Shown piece after piece: positions 44,331 to 52,643 of a DNA stretch of 64,000 nt. The notes below the pieces were generated by a model. It saw nothing but the letters and a program-made list of their open reading frames with translations, did not search any database and was not told the origin of the DNA. Each line of letters opens with the position of its first letter. Positions within the stretch are counted from its first letter, which is position 1. Where the stretch lies: positions 682,001 through 746,000 of the forward strand of contig JARKIF010000012.1 of NCBI GenBank assembly GCA_029378245.1, read 5' to 3'. Source of the DNA: Roridomyces roridus. Taxonomy: Eukaryota; Basidiomycota; Agaricomycetes; Agaricales; Mycenaceae. The translations under genes were made by a program, and so were the position numbers.

Positions 44331-46629
44331 TGAGGCTCAGAGGTTCCCGCCGAGTGCCTATGGGTGAGACTCCGCGTACGAGACCCAGCGAGCCTCGATT
44401 GCTCGACGGCTGGAACGGCGTAGTTTCCTGGGTGAAAAGTCAGTTATGCGGCATGGGAGTAGCCCAAAACCCTCGGGGCGGCGTGGCGGAGTGCATCTGG
44501 GTAGTGCTCGAAGAGATTCCGGCGGTTTGGTCGGGATGACGGAGCTCAGCGCCAGCATACGTGGCGGACATCGACGTAGCTCTGGCCACCCAAGTGAGGG
44601 TCTGAGCTGGCTAAGAGACGCACCCTAAACCCTGAACATGGTTATCGTCCATCTCCCGGCGTTTTGAGGCAGTTTAAGGTGCGTAGGAGCTCACACGAAA
44701 GCGAGGATGGTGGTGGGAGGAGAGATGATGGCAGAGGTACAGCCACAAATTGCCCATTTCTGGACGACTCCGCGAAACTCGCAACCCTTCGTATAGTACA
44801 GGAACATTCTGAATTCACTAGCGGAACAAATCAATCGTTTCAGAAATGCATGAGGATCTGGTGAGAACTCGGGGATTTGCGAAATTCCACTGTGTATTAT
44901 CAGCATAAGCGGAAATTGTTAGAGAATCGACTCGGCACTGGGTCTAGTGATTTTCTATTATATGGTCCGAGCTCCACGTCGTTTACGTGTATATGGGCCA
45001 TATGAGCAATGCCTGTCCGCTTTCGTGGTCAGAATGTGCACTTGCAGAAAAGTAGCTGGCTTCTAATCAATGCCTGCTTTCAACACTCATAATTTTTACT
45101 ACGCAGCAATTGGTGCTTAATGGCACCTGCAGGCAACGTCTACTCACTTCAAAGATTCATTTTCAACTTGGGACTTCGAAATTCTGCGCGGTCAAAAATC
45201 AGGTTTGAACTAAATGCATTTTATCTAGAGACCTGTATTGCGGATGTAGCTCAACGAAGCAAGAAAAGGGCTCCCTTGGATAATCAGAAAAAGAAGATAC
45301 AAGTTGCCCGGCAGTTTGTTGAGTCTGAGGAAAGATATAAGGCGAACATTTGTGGGTGGTCGGTAAGTGTTAGGCAGCATTAGCGAGTATCATTATGCTC
45401 GAAGGTCGGTTTCGAGCACTTTAGTGTTCCTCTCTCAAGATAATGTTCAAAACTTGTTCATATCGATTCAAATTGACTCTATAGGGGTCTAGAAACATGT
45501 GTGGATGAACAACGAACTGCCTAGGGCAGTCTGGTTCACGAAAATGTGTTGAATGAGGGAAGATCAAAGGCTTTCGCAGCCATTCCGGTCCGCTCCCTCC
45601 TTTTTGAAAGTAGAATTGAGATTCCCCACCATTGGGGAGATGCCTTATGTGGCCCGACACCGTAGCTCCTACAAGAGATGGCCGGGTTACCGTGCAAACG
45701 CTGAGAAGTTGAGATCGGCCCGTCGGGGTGTGCTTCGGCAACTCCGGCATGACAGCCGCTAGCTCGTCCCTGGCAACCGCATCGTGGCAGATTGATATCG
45801 GATGGGGTGATGCCGTGGACGCCGAAGCGATGTAACGCGGATTGTGGCTTTCCTGTCTACAGACCATTGAAGCTCTCAATTTAAAAATGGTATTGAGCTG
45901 GAATGAAAGCTGATGACGGTAGTACGTAGTGAAGAATGGACGAGAGTATGTATGCTGGGAGGGAGAAGAGGGTGCGTACCAGCAGCGTTTCTACGCTACA
46001 ACAGTACACGGGATCAACGAGGAACACATATACTCCGGCTCAAAAGAATGTCCGCAACGTGCAGGGTATAGGTGGGGATGGGACGACCGCGCGCGCTGGA
46101 AAGGGAAGCGAGCCCGCGCAGGGTGCTGGTGTCCAGTGGTGTGCGGCGACTGGAATAAGGAACCATGGGCGGAAACCATAATGGCAATACTTGGGGAAAG
46201 GATGAAGTCCGGGAGGATGTGATGATGTGGACCAGGGTAAAGGAAGAGGAAGGCCGTCGCTCGAGCGAGTACAGCGCAGGGTCCTATATGCCATCGGACG
46301 TGCTGGCCGCAGCCGTGGTCAGAGCGGGTGTAGCAGATGAGCCGTACTGGCGAGAGCGGGAGCGGGGAACGGGGCCTAGTGCGAAGAAGGGCCCAATGGC
46401 CAGGCAGGCAAGAGCCCTAAAGACGAATCCTGTCGAGCGACATCAGACGGCCTGTGCACCGCAGAAACGGACATTGAGGACGATATGGAGGCTGCGGGGC
46501 AATGGGTGGTGCACAGAAGGTACTGAAATAGGCGTTAGACACGAGAAATCTGGTCCCGACCGAGCACGGGCAAAGCAGGTCGCAGGGTGAAAATTGAGCG
46601 GGGCATCACAGCTGAAAGACTGGTCGTAC
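44331..46629. other. Interior of the element without a clear gene
   Basis: One minus frame at 45421-45879 (about 152 codons, ending RYEQVLNIILREEH) could be coding but shows no motif. Around 46000-46590 the minus strand is Pro/Ser-rich in several frames and could hold later exons of the gene at 46630, interrupted by stops. No transposase signature was seen. Confidence 0.3.
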
Positions 46630-46909
46630 GCACCTGAGTTTCCGCAGCGTTCGTCCTGACGTATCCACGTCTGCGCGCCTCCAGCTACGAGCCCAATTGC
46701 CCCGATACCGATGCGGAAAATGAGGCCAGTGTTCCCCAATATGCCCGGCTGCGCACGGGAATTTGAGCTATTGAAACGCGGGTTTTGCGGCGGGCGTGCG
46801 ATATGTTGGTGCTGAAGAGTGATTCTACCGAGTTGTGAGGGCAGGGATTTTCCAGGACGAGCGGAGGAAGGATTCCAGTCGAGGGGCGAAGCGAGGCAAG
46901 GTAGAGCTA
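46630..46909 (-). CDS. Candidate small membrane protein, 5' exon, inside the element
   Basis: The minus strand reads ARPPQNPRFNSSNSRAQPG, then a hydrophobic helix GLIFRIGIGAIGLVAGGAQT and WIRQDERCGNSG. It ends at a GTGCGT donor near 46634. The polar Pro/Asn-rich head, single helix and following WxRQDERCGNSG give the impression of a conserved host protein rather than a transposon protein. Later exons toward 46000 cannot be joined without stops, so the copy may be a captured fragment. The start codon is not settled. Confidence 0.35.
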
Positions 46910-46917
46910 ACATGTGT

Positions 46918-46992
46918 AAACACATCAGCAAAACTAAAATGATCTGGTGGATCTGGCAGCAGATCAATCAGACGCGCCAGACCGCCAGAACT
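46918..46992 (+). repeat. Nested inverted repeat, left arm
   Basis: CATCAGCAAAACT followed by an ATCTGGTGGATCTGGCAG block. The partner, inverted, is at 47880-47957 (CATCAGCAAAACT, then ATCTGGTGAGATCTGGCA). The arms bracket about 0.9 kb holding the gene at 47100. No target duplication was found. Confidence 0.65.
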
Positions 46993-47017
46993 GCATATGG
47001 CAGCATAATGACACGCC

Positions 47018-47043
47018 TGGCGCCAGAATCAATTCTGGCGCCA
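47018..47043. repeat. 26-bp near-perfect palindrome
   Basis: TGGCGCCAGAAT, a CA spacer, then ATTCTGGCGCCA: 12 bp perfectly inverted with a 2-nt loop. Related GGCGCCAG occurs near the other nested arm (about 47872-47879). Confidence 0.9.
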
Positions 47044-47099
47044 CAAATACACTAATGGGGGAGTAACAAAAGCTATTAAATTTGGGAATTGTAGACGGA

Positions 47100-47411
47100 T
47101 TACAGGGGAACGGCGTCAACGGCACCACTCTCACGTTTGCCGAGTAAGGCCGCGCCCCCGGAGAGGATCGCGTGACGCAATACGGGCATGGGAAGGGAGG
47201 AGGGACGCAGCGCAGGGCTCGAAACGACTAGGACACAGAACGCCGCACTACATGAGCCAGGGTGTGAGAATCCGAAACGGGAATAAACTGGTGGACTCAC
47301 GCTTCGCCCGCCTCGCATCGCTCGCCTTGCTTCGCCCGCCTCTCGGCACACCCTTCCAATCCTTCGACGACGGTCTTCTGAGTGAATTGATCCCACGTCA
47401 GCGCCGTGGCT
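47100..47411 (-). CDS. Candidate host-like gene, 3' exons, inside the element
   Basis: Two exons join in phase. Exon 47301-47411 encodes ALTWDQFTQKTVVEGLEGC and AERRAKQGERCEAGEA. A 53-nt intron (GTGAGT...CATGTAG, 47248-47300) follows, then exon 47100-47247 (AAFCVLVVSSPALRPSSLP ... ALLGKRESGAVDAVPL). The clean splice and codon sense argue for a real protein-coding origin. Upstream coding continues toward 47930 (a hydrophobic LIFGFQGTLLVSGLLG-like segment), but exon joining there is uncertain. It lies between the nested inverted repeats. The family is unrecognised. Confidence 0.45.
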   Translation of the reverse strand, partial: SHGADVGSIHSEDRRRRIGRVCREAGEARRAMRGGRSVSPPVYSRFGFSHPGSCSAAFCVLVVSSPALRPSSLPMPVLRHAILSGGAALLGKRESGAVDAVPL

Positions 47412-47879
47412 AGAGCAGCTGCCTAGAAGGCCAGAGACCAGAAGAGTTCCTTGGAAACCAAAGATAAGGGCTTGACGGCGTGAGGCGTGAGGCGAGAGCC
47501 GAGGCATCAACAGCAGGATGGATCCAAGGGTCTTCAAGTTGTCTTAGATCTTGAAGGCGTCGAGACAGAGGGATTGAGACGAAATTGAAGGGTTGGTGTC
47601 GTCGCGCGAGGGGGGAGAGGGAAGAAGATGAGGGCAGAAGACAAGTGGTGCTGCGGGCGTTTGATCAACAATGGCGTGATTGTTAATCGGACACCGATCT
47701 TCCGGACCACGTGCGTTCAGACTTGTCATTTTCAAGAATTCCGTGGCTTCCAGGCACCTCCAGGCAGCGAGCAAGAGGACCTCACGATGACTCTCAAAGC
47801 ACAGAACGATCGCACGGCTTGACACAGACAAATTTCTGTCAAGACTGTCAAAAACATTTTCGGCAGCTCCTGGCGCCAT

Positions 47880-47957
47880 GTCAACCAGACGGATCAGATG
47901 GTGCCAGATCTCACCAGATGCGCCAGATGGATTGAGTTTTGCTGATGCCACCTCGCA
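47880..47957 (-). repeat. Nested inverted repeat, right arm
   Basis: Inverted partner of 46918-46992; see there. Confidence 0.65.
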
Positions 47958-48699
47958 AACTAAGAGGGCAATGTATCCAGACACAGGGGTGTATTGAGCT
48001 CCTCTACTTCTCTGTCCTATCTAGCCACAGACCAAGCACGGTAGATCCAAGTCCGAGCCTTTCCCGAAATTCCGCCTACGGAATGGAGTCTCTGGCCCGA
48101 CGATCGATTCCAAGTTAACGTTGCTTTCACCGTTCCCGCGGCCGACAACACAAGTTGCAACTGGGTCTGGGACTTTATTGGGGAGAACGACTGCTGGATG
48201 TTGAGCCAATCGAAATTTCAACTTTCGAGTTTCGTTGAGTGCGTTTATCAGTTGGGTGACATTTTCCGAGCTGGCGCAGCTAATTTGGCGCTGCCGTGAG
48301 ACTTGAACCAACTATTCCATCCCAAAGTCCTCTCTCAAACTAAGTTGCCCTGTCGATGTCGCCCAATACTCCCCAAAGTGGTCAATCTCCTGATTTCCCA
48401 CCTTACTTAAAATTGATTTATCTCTCGACGCATTCGAGTTCCGATAAAACGGTCACCGGAGGGCTAAGTCTCCCTTATTACAGCTCCATATTTTGCAGTT
48501 GAAAATCTACCGCTAATATGGGCGGCGGTAGCCTACGGCACTCGGCGGCACTGGGTGTCACGGTGCCGCTGTCACACGGTAACTTTACCGCCGAGAGATT
48601 GCGGTAATGGCGGCATCGGCGGTACCGGCGGTAAATTCACCATGCCCACGCGGACCATCAATCGCGAGACAGTGGTCGGGAGGGTGCGCGAGGGCGGCC
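47958..48699. other. Right interior of the element, GC-rich hairpin patch
   Basis: No gene. From 48508 to 48632 the motif GCGGTA and its complement recur at least six times. TACCGCCGA (48586-48594) pairs perfectly with TCGGCGGTA (48616-48624). Such clustered subterminal repeats are common in TIR elements. Confidence 0.5.
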
Positions 48700-48824
48700 A
48701 CGGTACGGGTAAAACCCAGTGGTGGGTGATGCATCACGGTTAGTGCCCATGGACCACGAATCATTCATCACTTACTTGTGCTGCTTGGCCACTGCGTGAT
48801 TAATCAATTCCCCATATACGCCTG
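48700..48824 (-). repeat. Right terminal inverted repeat
   Basis: Pairs with 43136-43260. Ends ...ATACGCCTG next to the right GTAGGCA copy (48825-48831). Confidence 0.8.
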
Positions 48825-49195
48825 GTAGGCAAGGTTTCGTCGTGGGATATCCATTTGATGGACAGTGGCAGCATAGTCGTCCACGTCGGTCCAGCGAGGA
48901 GCGTCACATGGCGGATGTACGTTGCGATGTAGGGCGCCCCCGTAAGCACTTCGCACAGGACAGAGCAGTCCGTGCGGGGTCGATCTCTCCGCGGTGCACT
49001 GAGGCCTATGTGCTCGAAGAGGTACGTGCGGCTGATTGGGAGCCACTGCCTGCAAACGAGTGACGTCTTTTGTAGTGCGTCGAGGTCGTAGCGGATGTTC
49101 TCGATGATGAGCTGGATGAGCTCGGGAGGCAGTCTTGGAGGTGAATCATCGTGAGGTGGGGGCAAAGGAGCATCAACGATGGGCGCGTTCGCCAT
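48825..49195 (-). pseudogene. F-box/LRR-like gene, N-terminal half (5' of the insertion)
   Basis: The start at 49195 gives MANAPIVDAPLPPP, then a clear F-box (RLPPELIQLIIENIRYDLDA ... TSLVCRQWLPISRTYLFEHI). The first part of the repeat domain follows (YIRHVTLLAGPTW). Coding runs DETLPT straight into the right end of the element and stops soon after. The other half is at 42022-43135. An empty-site reconstruction keeps the frame exactly. The start of the ankyrin family gene's 3' end lies only 8 bp away (49204), same strand. Confidence 0.85.
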
Positions 49196-49203
49196 GCCCG
49201 AGT

Positions 49204-50199
49204 TTACCTGTGGTTGTCGTCGATTCCCATCTCCAGAAACTGTTCCTCCGTTTTATCAGCCGCGTCGGCCAACGGAGTCAAGTACTCTAAAACCGTCTTC
49301 ATCGCAGCCTCCTTGCTCGCTCCATACGCAAGCAACATCGCCATGAACTCTGCCCTTCCCTCGGTAGATGGAGGCTCCGAACTGTCCTCGCCTTGGGGGT
49401 GGGTGAGCCCCATCGCGAGATACAGCAAATTGGCCCTATACGGCGGCGTATGTCCATAACTATCATCCCGAATCCATCCACTATTGAGCGGCACGGCTGC
49501 CTCCGCCTTGGCTCCGTGCTCCAGCAGCATTCCCATCACCTCGAGACGGCGTGCACGTAGCGCATATCCCAGAGCGGTGCCGTATTCCCCCACGCACTCC
49601 GTATCGGCACCACGTTCGAGGAGGACTCGCACCGTCTCGAACCGGCCGACGGCACACGCATGATGGAGCGCCGTTTCTGGGACTTTGTATCCGTAGGGCT
49701 GATTGATCGGGGCGCCATGGTCGAGCAAGAGCCCCAGTATTTCCAGCCAGTCGTCGAATACCGCCAAATGAAGGGGCTGGAAATTATCTATGCCCGACAC
49801 GGATCGGGGATCAGCACCTCCGGCGAGGAGCATCGCGACAATTTCCGTGCTTCCCGCCTGCACAGCGGCGTGGAGAGCCGTCAAGCTGCCCGATCTAGAC
49901 CCGGGAGCCTCGTTGGGATTCACGAGGTGCGGAGGCGCCAGCAGCTTGGAGACGACGTGCGGCTTTGATTCTTTCGCAGCCCACAGCAGAATCCGTTTCC
50001 CCAGTTCAGCTGTGATGCGCGCTTGGAACTCGGGATCGAGGACCGTGTAGAGACGGTGGCAGGTTTGAATCAGCGCATTGAGCGATGCTGTGTCCAGAAA
50101 CGAAGCAAAGAGGGAGGACGCTGGTGAAGTAGCACTTGTCCATGAGGTACGGAAGCAAGAGGGGTCGCGTGGCTTCGTACGGCAACCTTTTCTTCCCAC
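49204..50199 (-). CDS. Ankyrin-repeat protein with F-box-like head
   Basis: The coding frame is intact from the F-box-like tail (SLFASFLDTASLNALIQTC, HRLYTVLDPEFQARIT) through six or so ankyrin repeats: LTALHAAVQAGSTEIVAMLL, PLHLAVFDDWLEILGLLLDH, TALHHACAVGRFETVRVLLE and ALGYALRARRLEVMGMLLEH. A longer last unit follows, and a C-terminal block LTPLADAADKTEEQFLEMG closes the protein. The frame is open to 50199, but the head before SPASSLFAS makes poor sense, so the true start is probably in an upstream exon near 50310, behind an intron ending near 50110. It would act as a protein-interaction scaffold, perhaps in an SCF-like complex. Two decayed relatives lie at 19943-21620. Being so near the element-split F-box gene is probably coincidence. 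Confidence 0.8.
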   Translation of the reverse strand: MGRKGCRTKPRDPSCFRTSWTSATSPASSLFASFLDTASLNALIQTCHRLYTVLDPEFQARITAELGKRILLWAAKESKPHVVSKLLAPPHLVNPNEAPGSRSGSLTALHAAVQAGSTEIVAMLLAGGADPRSVSGIDNFQPLHLAVFDDWLEILGLLLDHGAPINQPYGYKVPETALHHACAVGRFETVRVLLERGADTECVGEYGTALGYALRARRLEVMGMLLEHGAKAEAAVPLNSGWIRDDSYGHTPPYRANLLYLAMGLTHPQGEDSSEPPSTEGRAEFMAMLLAYGASKEAAMKTVLEYLTPLADAADKTEEQFLEMGIDDNHR

Positions 50200-50404
50200 A
50201 GAATAATATAAGTACCAAGTTGAAAATACTTATTCCTTGTCAGTGACATTGCCGTAGTGTGAGTTTGTAGCCGAATCAGTGCCGTGTTCAATTTCTGGCC
50301 ATCGTACACCAGATTCTCAGGGTTCACTTCAAGAAGAAACAATTATTGGCATATAGTAAGCTAGCAAAGCAAATGAGTAAACTAAATGTCCGTGCCGCAA
50401 GGCC

Positions 50405-50910
50405 TTAGATCCCATACCCCTGGATAGTGAACTCGGGGCTGAAGTCGCCCCAGTCGCCGAACACTGTGTAATGTCAGTTTCTGATAGTAAGGACCGAGAA
50501 GGAGAGACCCACAGTTTAGCTGATAATCACTCCCTTCGACAACAAGAGGGACCTTGACCTCAATCCGCCCAAGGAGGATGTCAAAGTTCTCTGCGAGGAT
50601 CACTGGTGTGCGACTGTCAGCCGTTGAAAGTCCTGCATTGAGGCGGGGAGCACACACGTGGAGTCGTAACTCCATCTTTGCGGAGGAGAATCCGTCCGAG
50701 CTTGTTGGTGATCTGGGACGGGGCTTCGGAGGTGTCCCACGTAACATTGTGCGTCTGCCCCGAGAACCAAACGGTCCCTGCGTGCGGGTATGTGACGGGC
50801 GGTGTGAACACCGTGCGGGTCGTGCGCGTGAGGGGCGTAGCAGATGCGCTGGCCAACACAGAGGCCACAAAAGCGGCGGTGGTGGCGAAGAAGGTGGATG
50901 TGAATTTCAT
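50405..50910 (-). CDS. Kre9/KNH1-like secreted protein, paralog 1
   Basis: A small secreted beta-sandwich of the Ser/Thr-rich, GPI-type Kre9/KNH1 family, here without the Ser/Thr tail or GPI signal. The start at 50910 gives a signal peptide (MKFTSTFFATTAAFVASVLA). The core follows: VFTPPVTYPHAGTVWFSGQT, NVTWDTSEAP, TNKLGRILLRK, ENFDILLGRIEVKVPLV and VEGSDYQLN. Introns split after TTP (GTGTGT) and after QLN (GTGGGT). The last exon reads FGDWGDFSPEFTIQGYGI. Unlike the paralogs at 57330 and 60074, the intron after NVTW has been lost. The mature chain is about 120 residues. Roles in beta-1,6-glucan or wall assembly are known for Kre9/Knh1 in yeast; for these short forms the role is inferred only. 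Confidence 0.85.
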
Positions 50911-51589
50911 GGTGAGAGCCGAAAGAATTAGAAGGGTTGGAAAGTAGAAGTAGAAGTAGTGGATTAGAGAAGGCCTTTGAGATGTGATGAGGTGGTCAGC
51001 TGCTGGACGATCCTCTTATACGCTGGAGGTACAGGCATCTTGTTCAACCGGGACCGGCAGTCTGTTTGCCCGGAAACTAATACCTCGTTCCGTGTACTTC
51101 GGGCTGCCCAAAGCATATATATGTTCAACCGGGTCCCCGTAAATATTACTAGTTTTCAATTTCGTCCTGCGACCCTGGACCTAGACTGACTTTGAACTGG
51201 CTCAGAAGATTTTTGTGAAGCTCACCATTCACGAATCACCAAGAATTGTAACGGATGTAAGTGTCAATTCATTCCAAGTACAATTTGTTCACTTTGGTCT
51301 GATGACGGTCTGAGACTATTGCCGATGTTTCACCTCGGTGCGCGAGACTCGGAACCCTATAAGACCTCGGTCCACACCAGAGCCGGAGCTGCTGGACCGT
51401 CAAGACAGCCATTCCAGGAGTGATGGACCAGGCCCTCCGAGTTCTATGACCTGTGATTGCCATCATTGATCGCTTCTCACGGTTGAACAACAGATATCAA
51501 GTTGTGATCCATGATTGATTCGGTGTTCAATACACATGTGTAACTGAAAATACAGCAACAAAAATGCCAACCACAAGGCCATTCGTCTC
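50911..51589. other. Intergenic
   Basis: Contains the promoter of the KNH1-like gene (GTATAAGAGG on the minus strand near 51011-51020) and the 3' flank of the CVNH gene. No coding evidence. Confidence 0.4.
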
Positions 51590-52129
51590 TCATATGTCCA
51601 TATTCAAGGGCAGGACATTACCCCATTCTGATTCGTCAAAATCGTGTCTATGGGTCGAATAAGCACGGATGAGATCAAATACTTGTACACTCACTCAGGT
51701 CGATCGTCGAATTCACCAACCGCTCGCGAAGAGTAAAACACTCGGCGGTGAGGGTCACACTGGTGGTGGTGACGAGGAAAGTGCGGTCCGGGCACGTCAG
51801 GCTGAAGTTCCCATTAGACTCACTGGAAGCCAACATTGAGGTCAGGTTGGAGGACAGTTAGACGAAGGAGAAACTCACGCAATGAGGACACCATTTTGAT
51901 TGGCAATACATGAGTCAAGACCGATGGAGGACTCGACCTCAGTGCCAGCCAAGGTCTGACAAGTGGCCGTCAGCGCGGCGGTCAGACTGTTTATATTGAT
52001 ATCGGTGCAAGTGGCGAAGAAGTCTGAGTCAGCAGCGCGTTTTGCGTGCCTGCATGTGTCCATGGGAACACCACGGGAGCCCACCAGAAAGAGGGTGCAT
52101 ATGATGGAGAGGAGTAGAGGGAACATCAT
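51590..52129 (-). CDS. Secreted CVNH (cyanovirin-N homology) protein
   Basis: A small lectin-like protein with a signal peptide (MMFPLLLSIICTLFLVGSRG). A CVNH domain of two matching halves follows. The first is ADSDFFATCTDININSLTAA ... LDSCIANQNGVLI. The second, after a GTGAGT...CTTCCAG intron, is NGNFSLTCPDRTFLVTTTSV ... LRERLVNSTIDL. A last exon (GTGAGT...AATCAG) gives a short end, KWGNVLPLNMDI. The internal FxxTC...C / LxxxIGxxNGxL-like symmetry is the CVNH signature. Family members bind mannose-rich glycans. The pair of cysteines in each half is largely kept. A TATA box lies 70 nt upstream. Its neighbour on the same strand is a KNH1-like gene; both are secreted. Confidence 0.75.
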
Positions 52130-52198
52130 AGTTGATCGCCGGCTCGCGAGCAGAGGATGGACGAGCAGGGACAGGTCCGCCGCAAATTGAGAGCCCAG

Positions 52199-52206
52199 TT
52201 TATATA
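52199..52206 (-). promoter_or_regulatory. TATA box of the CVNH gene
   Basis: TATATAAA on the minus strand, 70-77 nt before the ATG at 52129. Confidence 0.6.
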
Positions 52207-52643
52207 CCTTGTGCTCTTCTCATAGCTCCGCTCATGGGACGAGAGCTTAGTTGGGCTCCCGCCCTGCGCTTCTCATTGGCCAGCGAAGCCCAGGAAGCGA
52301 TGTAGGCGCTGGAGAAGATAGATAGCGACTGGGCCCGGCCTTTGGACGCGCCGGAAGTCAGGGCCATTCCGTGTACGCTGCTGTTGGTCTCCCGTTCTGT
52401 CCAGTGATTTCATTGGTAAGTGAAAATAAACGCGAGAACCGCGAGAACAAGGAGGGTCGCCGCTGTCATGACTCGGGCCGAGTCCGCGACACGACTGTTC
52501 TTAGTTCCCATTGCCCCTGCGGCATTACATTCAGGTCATCTGCACACTTTCCAAAGAAATGTATTCGTGAACAAATCATTACAATTAATAAGTATATATG
52601 TTACAAGTCCACTGTACATTCTAGTTTCCGAGTAAGCAGCAGT
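52207..52643. other. Intergenic
   Basis: CVNH upstream region and 3' flank of the A-T-R reductase. No gene seen. Confidence 0.4.

Larger units (their letters stand above)
43136..48824. mobile_element. 5,689-bp TIR element inserted in an F-box gene
   Basis: The ends are inverted repeats. Left: CACCAGTGCATGGGGGAAT; right, read inward: CAGGCGTATATGGGGAATT. Shared internal landmarks lie at mirrored distances. CAGCACAAGTAAGTGATG occurs at 43176-43193 and, inverted, at 48766-48783. The palindrome GTGATGCATCAC occurs at 43222-43233 and 48726-48737. The element is flanked by 7-bp direct repeats and disrupts a reading frame that is restored by its removal. I found no transposase motif in any frame, so it is probably non-autonomous. 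The interior contains several minus-strand ORFs with introns that look like host membrane-protein genes, a hexanucleotide microsatellite and a nested inverted-repeat pair. The superfamily is not settled: a terminal CA and roughly 7-8-bp duplication recall hAT, but 7 bp is unusual. Confidence 0.85.

Noticed and set aside
43129..48832. An 8-bp target duplication, which would point to a hAT element
   Set aside because: Only 7 bp are identical on both sides; the eighth base differs whichever way the borders are shifted. The superfamily is left open.
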